From: Saccharopolyspora_D taberi
Lineage (GTDB): Bacteria; Actinomycetota; Actinomycetes; Mycobacteriales; Pseudonocardiaceae
NCBI RefSeq assembly: GCF_039534165.1
Contig: NZ_BAAAUX010000037.1
Span: forward strand, 1-39,113
Length of the DNA: 39,113 bases
Direction of reading: 5' to 3'
The position numbers and the translations under genes are program-made. The notes beneath the pieces were generated by a model. It did not search any database. It was not told the origin of the DNA and worked only from the letters and a program-made list of their open reading frames with translations. How positions within the stretch are numbered: position 1 is the first letter of the stretch; every line of letters starts with the position of its first letter. Below, one piece after another: positions 32,821-39,113 of this stretch.

Positions 32821-33429
32821 TCACGAGACCCGGATCGGGCCAGCCGCCGGAGCGCATCCGGCGGCGGCCTGGAGGTAGGCGGCGCGCAGCCCGCGGCGGG
32901 CCCGGTGCGCGAGCACCGCGGTCGCGTTCGGCGTCAGCCCGAACTGGCCCGCGATGCTCGCAGGCCGGTGGCCCTCCACCTCGGTGCGCCACAGCACCTC
33001 GCGCCAGCGCGCGGGCAGCCGGTGGAACGCCTGCGCCAGCAGTTCGCCCTCGGCCTGGGTGCTCTGGTGGTCGCCGGCCCCCGGGATCCGCTCGCCCAGC
33101 TCCTCACCGCTGACCGGCTCGTCGCGCCGGGCGGCGAGCCACTCGGCCTGCACGCGGCGGACCACGGTCAACAGGTAGGGGCGGACGCGGTCGCGCGGCC
33201 CGGCCCCGGAGCGGATGGCGCGCAGCACGCGCAGGAACACCTCCGCCGCCACGTCGTCGGCGTCGATGCCCTGGCGCCGCGTCCGCAGCGCCGAGCGGCG
33301 CACCGCGGGTGCGTGTCGCCAGTACAGCTCCTCGTACGCGAGGTCGTCTCCCGCGCGCACCCGCTCCAGCAGCGCGCAATCGATTTCCCCGGACTGCGGC
33401 GGCCCTTCGGCCGCACGTTCCTCCACCAC
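32821..33429 (-). CDS. Stand-alone ECF-type RNA polymerase sigma factor
   Basis: A 202-residue sigma factor. Region 2 is about 20-85 (AYEELYWRHAPAVRRSALRTRRQGIDADDVAAEVFLRVLRAI, RPYLLTVVRRVQAEWL). Region 4 is about 125-185 (HRLPARWREVLWRTEVEGHRPASIAGQFGLTPNATAVLAHRARRGLR). It ends in an Ala-rich tail. Related genes often carry a C-terminal zinc-finger or membrane extension, which is missing here, and no anti-sigma gene is adjacent. GTG 33429 is chosen because GGGGGAGG lies directly upstream; in-frame GTG codons at 33426 and 33450 are alternatives. Divergent from the PPOX-type gene at 33541. Confidence 0.88.
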   Translation of the reverse strand: MVEERAAEGPPQSGEIDCALLERVRAGDDLAYEELYWRHAPAVRRSALRTRRQGIDADDVAAEVFLRVLRAIRSGAGPRDRVRPYLLTVVRRVQAEWLAARRDEPVSGEELGERIPGAGDHQSTQAEGELLAQAFHRLPARWREVLWRTEVEGHRPASIAGQFGLTPNATAVLAHRARRGLRAAYLQAAAGCAPAAGPIRVS

Positions 33430-33540
33430 GGTGACCTCCCCCGACGTCACCCCTTTTCGTAGCGCGTGAACAGCGAAGATCGGTACCCTCGGCATCACCC
33501 GACAGAGGTCTCGGGTGACACACCTCACGGAAGGCCGGAG

Positions 33541-33951
33541 ATGGATCTGGACCAGGCGAGAGCAGTCATCCGCAAGCAGCACCGCGCCGTGCTGAGCACC
33601 CGGCGCGGCAACGGCGAGCCGCAGATGTCGCCGGTGCTGGCGACGGTCGACGACGCCGGGCGCATCACGATCAGCACCAACACCGACTCGGCGAAGGTCC
33701 GCAACCTGCGGCGCGACCCGCGCGCGTGGCTGTGCGTGCTGCCGGACGAGTTCTTCGGGTACTGGATCCAGGTCGACGGCGACGTGGAGATCGTCGAGCT
33801 GCCCGAGGCGCTGCCGCTGCTGGAGGACTACTACCGCAGCATCTCGGGCGAGCACCCGGACTGGGACGAGTACCGCCAGGTGATGGTCGACGAGCAGCGA
33901 GTGCTGCTCAGGGTGTCGCTGACCCGCGCGGTGTCCTCGCCGACGAGCTGA
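33541..33951 (+). CDS. PPOX-class F420/FMN-dependent oxidoreductase
   Basis: A 136-residue split-barrel protein of the pyridoxamine-phosphate-oxidase-like family. Recognisable parts are AVLSTRRGNGEPQMSPVLATVDDAGRITISTN, AKVRNLRRDPRAWLCV and GYWIQVDGDVEIVE. Actinobacterial members bind F420 or flavin and reduce small molecules. The ATG at 33541 follows GGAAGGCCGGAG; the frame is open to 33466 but without family residues. It is monocistronic, directly before the tRNA gene. The cofactor cannot be decided by eye. Confidence 0.88.
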   Translation: MDLDQARAVIRKQHRAVLSTRRGNGEPQMSPVLATVDDAGRITISTNTDSAKVRNLRRDPRAWLCVLPDEFFGYWIQVDGDVEIVELPEALPLLEDYYRSISGEHPDWDEYRQVMVDEQRVLLRVSLTRAVSSPTS

Positions 33952-34033
33952 GCCGACCCCCCTCGAACGGCCGGCGAACGATGGGTTAAAGTAGTCCCAG
34001 CAGCCCCGCAGAGGGCCGCGATAAAGAAACAAC

Positions 34034-34106
34034 GCGGATGTAGCGCAGCTGGTAGCGCATCACCTTGCCAAGGTGAGGGTCGCGGGTTCGAGTCCCGTCA
34101 TCCGCT
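34034..34106 (+). tRNA. tRNA-Gly (anticodon GCC)
   Basis: A 73-base cloverleaf. The acceptor stem GCGGATG pairs with CATCCGC, the D-arm holds AGCTGGTAG, and the anticodon stem-loop CACCT-TGCCA-AGGTG has GCC flanked by T and A. The T-arm is CGGGTTCGAGTCCCG. The discriminator base is T and the CCA end is not encoded. Upstream, TTAAAGT (33985-33991 region) may be its -10. Confidence 0.97.
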
Positions 34107-34112
34107 CGCAGA

Positions 34113-34144
34113 AGCCCTGTTCGCAGCCGCGGACAGGGCTTTTT
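34113..34144 (+). terminator. Rho-independent terminator of tRNA-Gly
   Basis: AGCCCTGT (34113-34120) pairs perfectly with ACAGGGCT (34133-34140) and is followed by a T-run. It begins 7 bases after the tRNA. It is a classic hairpin-plus-T terminator, rare elsewhere in the window. Confidence 0.9.
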
Positions 34145-34162
34145 CTCGTCCGCACCACGCGA

Positions 34163-34178
34163 ACTGGACTAGACCATA
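34163..34178 (+). promoter_or_regulatory. DasR-type responsive element 1 (chitin/GlcNAc control)
   Basis: ACTGGACTAGACCATA matches the DasR consensus ACTGGTCTAGACCACT at 13 of 16 positions. It lies 127 bases before the LPMO start. DasR, a GntR-family regulator, is released by glucosamine-6-phosphate and controls chitin genes. Confidence 0.65.
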
Positions 34179-34184
34179 CGTTGT

Positions 34185-34200
34185 CCAGGTCTGGACCAAA
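34185..34200 (+). promoter_or_regulatory. DasR-type responsive element 2
   Basis: CCAGGTCTGGACCAAA is a weaker match. It contains a perfect GTCCAG-GT-CTGGAC dyad and the core GGTCTNGACCA. Its centre is 22 bases from element 1, two helical turns, so regulators could bind side by side. Confidence 0.5.
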
Positions 34201-34304
34201 GTGCGGGCTTTTCCGGTGCCCAGGTTGCGCGGAACGGTGCTGTTTGTCCGGAAGTGCTCGGGCGTAATTTTCGAGAACCCCGAAAAGCCGTGAAAGGAGC
34301 ACCC

Positions 34305-34901
34305 ATGCGCAAGCGGACAATGGGCATCGCGCTGTTCGGTCTGGTCCCGCTGGCACTCTCCGTCCTCACCTCGGGGATGGCGCAGAGCCACGGGTGGGTT
34401 CAGAGCCCGTCGAGCAGGCAGGACGCCTGCAAGCAGGGCGCCGCGTCCAACTGCGGCGCCATCGTGTGGGAACCGCAGAGCGTGGAGGGCCCGAAGGGCT
34501 TCCCGCAGGCCGGCCCCAAGGACGGCAGCATCTGCTCCGGCGCCGTGGGCAGGTTCGCCGAGCTGGACGACCCCCGCAACGGGCAGTGGCCGGCGACCAA
34601 GGTCAGCGCGGGCCAGGACTTCACGTTCACCTGGAAGATCACCGCGGCGCACGCCACGACGACCTTCCGCTACTTCGTCACCAAGGACGGCTACGACCCG
34701 ACCAAGCCGCTGACCCGCGCCGCGCTCGAACCGGCGCCGTTCATCAGCGAGGACCTGGGCGGCAAGCAGCCGCCGTACACCTACACCCACACCGGCAAGC
34801 TGCCGCAGGGCAAGAGCGGCAGGCACCTGATCCTCGGCGTGTGGGACATCGCCGACACCGGCAACGCCTTCTACTCCTGCTCCGACGTCGATTTCTCGTG
34901 A
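34305..34901 (+). CDS. AA10 lytic polysaccharide monooxygenase (chitin-binding protein)
   Basis: A 198-residue secreted copper enzyme that oxidatively cleaves crystalline chitin (or cellulose). The signal peptide ends at about residue 28, so His29 (AQS|HGWV) becomes the N-terminal residue of the copper histidine brace. The second His is H116 in KITAAHATTTF. The axial aromatic lies in NAFYSCSDVDF near the C-terminus. There are four Cys after the signal peptide. No extra carbohydrate-binding module is present. ATG 34305 follows GAAAGGAGC. Two DasR-like sites precede it, supporting chitin-linked regulation and probably chitin as substrate. LPMO substrate choice is not provable by eye. Confidence 0.94.
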   Translation: MRKRTMGIALFGLVPLALSVLTSGMAQSHGWVQSPSSRQDACKQGAASNCGAIVWEPQSVEGPKGFPQAGPKDGSICSGAVGRFAELDDPRNGQWPATKVSAGQDFTFTWKITAAHATTTFRYFVTKDGYDPTKPLTRAALEPAPFISEDLGGKQPPYTYTHTGKLPQGKSGRHLILGVWDIADTGNAFYSCSDVDFS

Positions 34902-35024
34902 CCGGTGGCGCCCCGGTCCGCGGCCGGGGCGTCATCCGCGGAATTCTCGGCGTCGTCGAATTTCCGGACGGGTCCGCCGGGGATACCGTTGACGTGTTCG
35001 CCACCGATCCCGGAAGGGCCGGGC

Positions 35025-35690
35025 ATGTCCAGTCCGACGCACCTGCTCGCCACGGACAAGTACCCGTCGAACACCGCGCTCTACGCCGATCCGGCGCTGG
35101 CCCGCGACCGCGACTACCGGCTGCGGCACCGCCAGCGCAATCCGCGTACCGCGGTGCTCGCGCCGCACGGCGGCGGGATCGAGGCGGGGACCTCCGAGCT
35201 GTGCCTGGCCGTCGCGGCGGCCGAGGACTGCGCCTACTGGATGTTCGAGGGGCTGCGCCCCGGTGACAACAGCGACCTGCACGTCACCTCGGCGCACTGC
35301 GACGACCCGACCGCGCTGGCGCTGTGCCGACGCGCGACCCGCGTCCTGAGCCTGCACGGCTGCCGGCCGGACAGCGCGGGCCTGCCGGAGGACAGCCGCG
35401 CGGTCCTGGTCGGCGGCCTCGACGAACGGCTGCGCCGCGTCCTGCTCGCCGCGCTCGCGGAAGCGGGCTTCACCGCGTTCGACGCGTCGCGGCACGAATA
35501 CCTCGGCGGGGTGTCGCCGCACAACATCTGCAACCGGAACCGGTCAGGCGCGGGCGGCCAGCTGGAGATCACCACCGCGCTGCGCGACGCCATGTTCGCG
35601 TCGGAGGCCCCGGCCCGGGAGCGCGTCCGGACCGGGGTGTTCTGGGCTTTCGTCGCGGCGGTCCGCACCGGGCTCGGCCGGGCGCACTGA
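35025..35690 (+). CDS. Poly-gamma-glutamate hydrolase-like protein (PghP family)
   Basis: A 221-residue protein resembling phage-type poly-gamma-glutamate hydrolases. Key segments are AVLAPHGGGIEAGTSEL (zinc-binding His and Glu), LHVTSAHCDDPTALAL, VLSLHGCR with a further His, and SRHEYLGGVSPHNICNRNRSGAGGQLEITTALRD with the distal Glu. Such enzymes cut gamma-linked glutamate polymers. No signal peptide is present, so it is not obviously secreted. ATG 35025 lies behind a GGAAGGGCC site. It starts 124 bases after the LPMO on the same strand. The family often occurs in prophages, but no phage genes are next to it. Confidence 0.85.
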   Translation: MSSPTHLLATDKYPSNTALYADPALARDRDYRLRHRQRNPRTAVLAPHGGGIEAGTSELCLAVAAAEDCAYWMFEGLRPGDNSDLHVTSAHCDDPTALALCRRATRVLSLHGCRPDSAGLPEDSRAVLVGGLDERLRRVLLAALAEAGFTAFDASRHEYLGGVSPHNICNRNRSGAGGQLEITTALRDAMFASEAPARERVRTGVFWAFVAAVRTGLGRAH

Positions 35691-35704
35691 CTGCCGGGAC
35701 TTCT

Positions 35705-35733
35705 TGACCATGTTCGGAACCGATCAGTACCAT
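35705..35733 (+). promoter_or_regulatory. Promoter of the MFS exporter gene
   Basis: -35 TTGACC (35705-35710), 17 bases, -10 TACCAT (35728-35733) form a good housekeeping-type promoter with a start near 35740. The operator copy at 35716-35731 overlaps the spacer and -10. Confidence 0.6.
35716..35731. promoter_or_regulatory. TetR-like operator copy 1 (imperfect)
   Basis: GGAACCGATCAGTACC matches the palindrome core GGTACCGATCGGTACC at 14 of 16 positions. It covers the promoter spacer and part of the -10. Confidence 0.6.
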
Positions 35734-35742
35734 CCTGCCAAA

Positions 35743-35760
35743 CGGTACCGATCGGTACCG
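35743..35760. promoter_or_regulatory. TetR-like operator copy 2 (perfect palindrome)
   Basis: CGGTACCGATCGGTACCG is a perfect 18-base palindrome just downstream of the predicted start point. Its centre is 28 bases from that of copy 1. Confidence 0.75.
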
Positions 35761-35782
35761 AATGATGGGACGGGAATCCGGG

Positions 35783-37000
35783 ATGAGTCCTTCTCCAGGG
35801 CATGGTTGGCGAGCGCGCACCGCGATCCTGACGCTGGGCGCCTTCGCGGTGGGCACCGACGGGTTCGTGATCGTCGGGCTGCTCCCCGAGATCGGCCGGA
35901 CGCTGCGCGTGAGCACGTCCGAAGCCGGTCAGCTGGTCAGCGCGTTCACCATCGCGTACGCACTGCTTTCGCCGACGCTGGCCGCCGTCACCGGCAGGTG
36001 GCCCCGGCGGCGGGTCATGGTGGCCGCGCTCGTGCTGCTCGGCGCGGGGAACGCGGTCACCGCGCTGGCCGGGGACTACGGGCTCGTCCTCGCCTCCCGG
36101 ATCCTGGCCGGGGCAGGGGCGGCGCTGTTCAGCGGGAGCGCCGTGGCGACGGCCGCGCACCTGGCGGGCGAGCGGCGGCGCGGGAGCGCCATCGCCCTGG
36201 TCACCGCGGGGTCGACGCTGTCGCTGGTCCTGGGCGCTCCGCTGGGGACCTACATCGGCGAGGTCTGGGGCTGGCAGGCCGCGATCTGGTTCGTCACCGC
36301 CGTCGTCGGGGCGGTCGCGGTGGCCATCGCCGCGCTGCTGCCGCCGATCAGGCTCGGCCAGGCCGCCACGCTGCGGGAGCGGCTGCTGCCGCTGACCGAC
36401 CGCGGGGTGCTGAAGGTCCTGGTGGTCACGCTGCTGGCGTTCGTCGCGATCTTCCTGCCGTTCACGTACATGAGCGCGGTCTTCGCGCCCGCGACCGGCG
36501 GCGACCAGTCCCGGCTCGCGTTGCTGCTGCTGGTGTTCGGAATCGCCGCCACGGCGGGGAACCTGGCAGCGGGCTCGCTGGCGGACCGCCACGGCCCGCA
36601 CCTCGTCGTCATCGGGGCGACGATCGGCATCACCGCGGTGTTCCTGCTGATGCTGCCGACCAGGGAGAGCTTCGTCCCGGTGGTGATCATGCACGCGCTG
36701 AGCGGCGTGGTGTCGTTCTCGGTGATCGGACCGCAGCAGCACCGCATCGTCGCCCACGCGCCCGCGGGAGGCGCGCCGCTGGTGACCTCGCTCAACACGT
36801 CGACCGCGTACCTGGGGAACTTCCTGTCGAGCATCATCGGCGCGGTCATCCTGGCGACCACGGGGTCAGCCGCTCTCCTGCTGCCGATCGCCGCGGGCTT
36901 CGCCCTCGCCGCAGCTGGCCTCACGTGGTGGACGACGCGGAGTCAGGGGCCTTCCGAGACGCCACCTCCGGCTCCGGAGGCACTGGCTTCTCTCGATTGA
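35783..37000 (+). CDS. MFS transporter, DHA1-like drug/sugar exporter
   Basis: A 405-residue major-facilitator protein with 12 predicted helices. It has the characteristic cytoplasmic loop 2/3 motif region GRWPRRRVMVAALV and a second-half counterpart GSLADRHGPHLVV. The pattern FAVGTDGFVIVGLLPEIGRTLRVSTSEAGQLVSAF is typical of AraJ/Cmx-like (DHA1) efflux proteins. I prefer ATG 35783, with a GGGA site upstream; ATG at 35762 or 35765 would add seven residues. Two palindromic operators in the promoter suggest inducible control by a TetR-type regulator, which is not in the window. Substrate unknown. Confidence 0.9.
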   Translation: MSPSPGHGWRARTAILTLGAFAVGTDGFVIVGLLPEIGRTLRVSTSEAGQLVSAFTIAYALLSPTLAAVTGRWPRRRVMVAALVLLGAGNAVTALAGDYGLVLASRILAGAGAALFSGSAVATAAHLAGERRRGSAIALVTAGSTLSLVLGAPLGTYIGEVWGWQAAIWFVTAVVGAVAVAIAALLPPIRLGQAATLRERLLPLTDRGVLKVLVVTLLAFVAIFLPFTYMSAVFAPATGGDQSRLALLLLVFGIAATAGNLAAGSLADRHGPHLVVIGATIGITAVFLLMLPTRESFVPVVIMHALSGVVSFSVIGPQQHRIVAHAPAGGAPLVTSLNTSTAYLGNFLSSIIGAVILATTGSAALLLPIAAGFALAAAGLTWWTTRSQGPSETPPPAPEALASLD

Positions 37001-37242
37001 TCCGGTCCTCGGCAACTGCATATATCCGCGCCTTATAAACAAGTAATTCTCATGTCAGTACAGCCCGGATTCAAATGACCATGCGCGAGCGAGTTTATCA
37101 ATCAACCTGTCGCCCCATCCGGTGAAACGGCCGGACGTTGCACTGCATCCCAATGGGCCAAGTCGTAACGTGGTCACTGCAAGAATCACATTGCCACTGC
37201 GAGTGATTGCTGCCTGAACCTCATTTCGGAGGATTGATATAC

Positions 37243-38010
37243 ATGACCGCGACCGAGCAGGAATTAGTTGCACCCGATGTATTCGAAGTGACGTCTCCCT
37301 TTGCTTACGGAATTGACTCTTCGGTCGAGTACAGCGGCGGAGTGTGGTTCTCAAAGGGACACTGGGCCATGAAGACCGACAAGAATCTCAAGGACGGGTA
37401 CGACAAAAAGAAGTGTGCACCGTTCTGGACCGACAACTACTGGCAGGCTCTCAAGGGGCGCTTCAACTACCGCATGGACGCCTGCGTCTGGATGCCCAAC
37501 ATCGACAACAGGAGCGAAGGCTTCTGGGTGTTCGAAGCGAGCAAGGCGGTACGCGTCACAGCAGACGGAAAATCGGTGAAGATCGGCCCGTTCGATATTA
37601 CGGACAAAAACCTCTTCCCCAAGACCAAGGATACCGTTTTCAGCGGCGGCGTGGATGCCGCGGCCCACGAGTCGCATACCAGTGACAGCGTGAAATACCT
37701 CTTCTTCAGGTTTACCGGGGGGAAGCACTACATCGGCGTGTACACCTGGAAGAAAAAGGAATCCGAGCACTCGCTGACGATCAAGGAAGGCCTCAGCGAC
37801 AAGTTTCCACGATTTCCGTTTGCCGACCGCCCGATAGGCTCCGTTCTGGAGCTGGGGGATTACTGGTACTTCTTCGTTTCGCACGACATCGAGGAAGCCC
37901 AAGCGTTCGGGCACCACAAGACAGACACCACGGGCAACAGCGACATTGGCCCATCTCCCATCAGTGAAGTGGTACCCGTGATCAAGACGGACTACGCCAA
38001 GCCCTCCTGA
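37243..38010 (+). CDS. Hemopexin-like repeat protein, low-GC
   Basis: A 255-residue protein without a signal peptide. Four segments resemble hemopexin repeats (DAA...FxFxGxxY pattern). They are GIDSSVEYSGGVWFSKGHW (about 35-53), MDACVWMPNI...GFWVFEASKAVRV (about 77-105), VDAAAHES...YLFFRFTGGKHYIG (about 137-168) and PIGSVLELGDYWYFFVSHD (about 204-222). Four repeats would make one closed beta-propeller. Two Cys are present. ATG 37243 lies behind a perfect CGGAGG site. Codon use is much less GC-biased than in all neighbours, with many A/T third positions, which points to recent transfer. Role unknown; hemopexin domains bind metals, haem or proteins. Confidence 0.65.
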   Translation: MTATEQELVAPDVFEVTSPFAYGIDSSVEYSGGVWFSKGHWAMKTDKNLKDGYDKKKCAPFWTDNYWQALKGRFNYRMDACVWMPNIDNRSEGFWVFEASKAVRVTADGKSVKIGPFDITDKNLFPKTKDTVFSGGVDAAAHESHTSDSVKYLFFRFTGGKHYIGVYTWKKKESEHSLTIKEGLSDKFPRFPFADRPIGSVLELGDYWYFFVSHDIEEAQAFGHHKTDTTGNSDIGPSPISEVVPVIKTDYAKPS

Positions 38011-38044
38011 GTGGCTAAGGCGTGACATTCAGTGTTGCACCGGT

Positions 38045-38080
38045 AGGGCCCCGACGGTATCGATCGACGGTTGGGGCCCT
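38045..38080. terminator. Hairpin between the hemopexin-like gene and msrA
   Basis: AGGGCCCC (38045-38052) and GGGGCCCT (38073-38080) form a perfect 8-base stem. The loop holds a CGACGGT direct repeat. It lies between convergent genes and probably terminates both. Confidence 0.65.
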
Positions 38081-38121
38081 GCTTCGTGCCGCGCCGCCGA
38101 ACAGCTCGGCGACTTCGCTGA

Positions 38122-38805
38122 TCAGGCCCCTTCCGAGACGCCCAGCCCGACCGGGCAGGAAACGCCGGTGCCGCCGAGGCCGCAGTAGCCGTTCGGGTTC
38201 TTGGCGTCGGACAGGTACTGCTGGTGGTACGTCTCGGCGTAGTAGAAGGCGTCCAGCGGTGCGATCTCCGTGGTGATGGCGCCGCGGCCTGCGGCGGTCA
38301 GCGCCGACTGGAACCGGGCGCGGCTGGCCTCGGCGATCTCGCGCTGCTGGTCGTCGGTGTAGTAGATCGCGGAGCGGTACTGGGTGCCGACATCGTTGCC
38401 CTGGCGCATGCCCTGCGTCGGGTCGTGGTTCTCCCAGAAGACCTTGAGGACCTGCTCGTAGCTGATCACCTTCGGGTCGAAGACCACCAGGACGGCCTCG
38501 GTGTGGCCGGTCAGCCCGCTGCACACCTCTTCGTAGGTCGGGTTCGGGGTGTGACCGCCCGCGTAGCCGACCGCGGTCGACCAAACACCGTCGGTGCGCC
38601 AGAAAGTGCGCTCCGCGCCCCAGAAACAGCCCATGCCCACGACTGCCGTGGCCAGGCCCTCCGGGAACGGCGGGACGATGCGGCGGTCCTCGAAGACGGC
38701 GTGCTGCTCCGCCACCGCGAGCGGCGTGGAGCGTCCCGGCAGTGCTTCGTCGGCCTGGACCACGCGGACCTTGTCACCGGAGAACGGGTTACCGAACAGC
38801 GCCAT
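38122..38805 (-). CDS. msrA: Peptide-methionine (S)-S-oxide reductase
   Basis: MsrA reduces methionine-S-sulfoxide in proteins and free methionine. It is 227 residues with the catalytic GCFWGAER motif (Cys about residue 60), the YAGGHTPNPTYEEVCSG segment, FDPKVISYEQVLKVFWENHDPTQ and AETYHQQYL. Resolving cysteines are in the C-terminal NGYCGLGGTGVSCP. The N-terminal extension of about 50 residues (MALFGNPFSG...) is usual for actinobacterial MsrA. ATG 38805 is chosen over GTG two codons earlier. It probably acts alone in oxidative damage repair. Confidence 0.95.
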   Translation of the reverse strand: MALFGNPFSGDKVRVVQADEALPGRSTPLAVAEQHAVFEDRRIVPPFPEGLATAVVGMGCFWGAERTFWRTDGVWSTAVGYAGGHTPNPTYEEVCSGLTGHTEAVLVVFDPKVISYEQVLKVFWENHDPTQGMRQGNDVGTQYRSAIYYTDDQQREIAEASRARFQSALTAAGRGAITTEIAPLDAFYYAETYHQQYLSDAKNPNGYCGLGGTGVSCPVGLGVSEGA

Positions 38806-38826
38806 ACCCACGAGGGTACGCGGCGG

Positions 38827-39113
38827 TCACTGTCGATCCACCCGTCTCGGGGGCCGGAATCCCGGCCTGGTCTCCTCCTCGTTGGCCGGCGGAGGCTCCG
38901 TCCGCGCGTGCCTGCCGCCGTGCCTGCGGACCGGCGGGACCGGCGGTTCCAGATCGCCGGACAGCCGCCTGCTCAGGATCGACTCCTCCTGCGGAGGCTG
39001 CGGCCTGGACGGCGGAGCCGGACGCGGGCGGCGCGGAGGCGCCGGCGGGCGCTGCGCGGCAGCGGGCGGCGGCGTCCACGCCGGTCGGTCCGCGGGCGGA
39101 GCCGCGGGCCGGG
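38827..39113 (-). CDS. C-terminus of a proline-rich protein (partial)
   Basis: The last 95 or so residues of a gene whose start lies beyond the right edge; the first complete codon is at 39111. The visible part is very rich in Pro, Arg and Ala (for example PPAPPRRPRPAPPSRPQPP), followed by a less repetitive stretch QEESILSRRLSGDLEPPVPPVRRHGGRH and the end RPPRRVDRQ. Third codon positions are strongly GC, as in neighbouring real genes. No domain is recognisable, so its function cannot be stated. Confidence 0.6.
   Translation of the reverse strand, partial: RPAAPPADRPAWTPPPAAAQRPPAPPRRPRPAPPSRPQPPQEESILSRRLSGDLEPPVPPVRRHGGRHARTEPPPANEEETRPGFRPPRRVDRQ

Noticed and set aside
35025..37000. A prophage around the poly-gamma-glutamate hydrolase-like gene next to a tRNA
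   Set aside because: No integrase, structural or lysis genes are present, and no attachment-site duplication of the tRNA 3' end was seen in the window.
38789..39079. A 96-codon minus-strand frame at the right edge beginning MDAAARCRAAP
   Set aside because: The overlapping frame ending at 38827 has stronger codon bias and a plausible proline-rich protein. This one is its shadow and runs into msrA.

Overview
The window is very GC-rich (about 70% or more over most of its length). Starts are often GTG, several transcripts look leaderless, and genes are packed with 1-4 base ATGA/GTGA overlaps. With the IdeR-type iron boxes, DasR-type chitin operators, a SigE-type ECF sigma factor, an F420/flavin PPOX protein and a fused CydDC transporter, this points to a filamentous soil actinomycete. 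Pseudonocardiales (for example a Saccharopolyspora relative) is my best guess, but it is an inference from gene style and no marker gene proves it.

Layout. 1-4926 (minus): cytochrome bd oxidase operon cydA-cydB-cydDC, the last gene cut by the window edge. 5172-8869 (plus): a small secreted protein, then an ECF sigma factor, a zinc-finger membrane protein and a two-gene ABC transporter in one overlapping operon. 8985-9262: a degenerate ~50-base tandem repeat. 9280-12034 (minus): an unrecognised gene, fumarylacetoacetase and an IclR regulator, read as a homogentisate/tyrosine breakdown operon. 12399-16883: iron and general metabolism, with an iron-boxed DUF2470 gene, a small hypothetical, a CPBP-type membrane protease, arginine deiminase and an iron-boxed ferritin. 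16956-19873 (minus): SigE-family sigma factor with a membrane partner, a SEC-C/DUF5926-like protein and a glycerophosphodiesterase. 20091-22898: a P450 with an EryF-like I-helix, convergent with a DUF4328 membrane protein and a rhodanese, then a 71-residue protein.

22973-31261 (minus) is the most system-like block. It has a LytS-type sensor kinase, an S49 peptidase, a LytTR response regulator and two consecutive symporter modules. Each module pairs a small DUF485-like membrane protein with a sodium:solute symporter of the acetate/pyruvate (ActP/MctC) type. The second DUF485 protein carries an acidic low-complexity tail of about 165 residues. By analogy with BtsSR/BtsT and YpdAB, I infer that the two-component pair senses extracellular carboxylate and controls these transporters.

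31352-33951: a Fpg/Nei DNA glycosylase, a small membrane protein, a stand-alone ECF sigma factor and a PPOX-type flavin/F420 enzyme. 34034-34106: tRNA-Gly(GCC) with a terminator. 34163-35690: two DasR-like operators before an AA10 lytic polysaccharide monooxygenase, then a poly-gamma-glutamate hydrolase-like protein. 35705-37000: an MFS exporter behind two copies of a TetR-like palindromic operator, with no regulator gene in view. 37001-38010: a conspicuously lower-GC segment encoding a four-repeat hemopexin-like protein, probably acquired by transfer. The window ends with msrA and the proline-rich C-terminus of a truncated gene, both on the minus strand.
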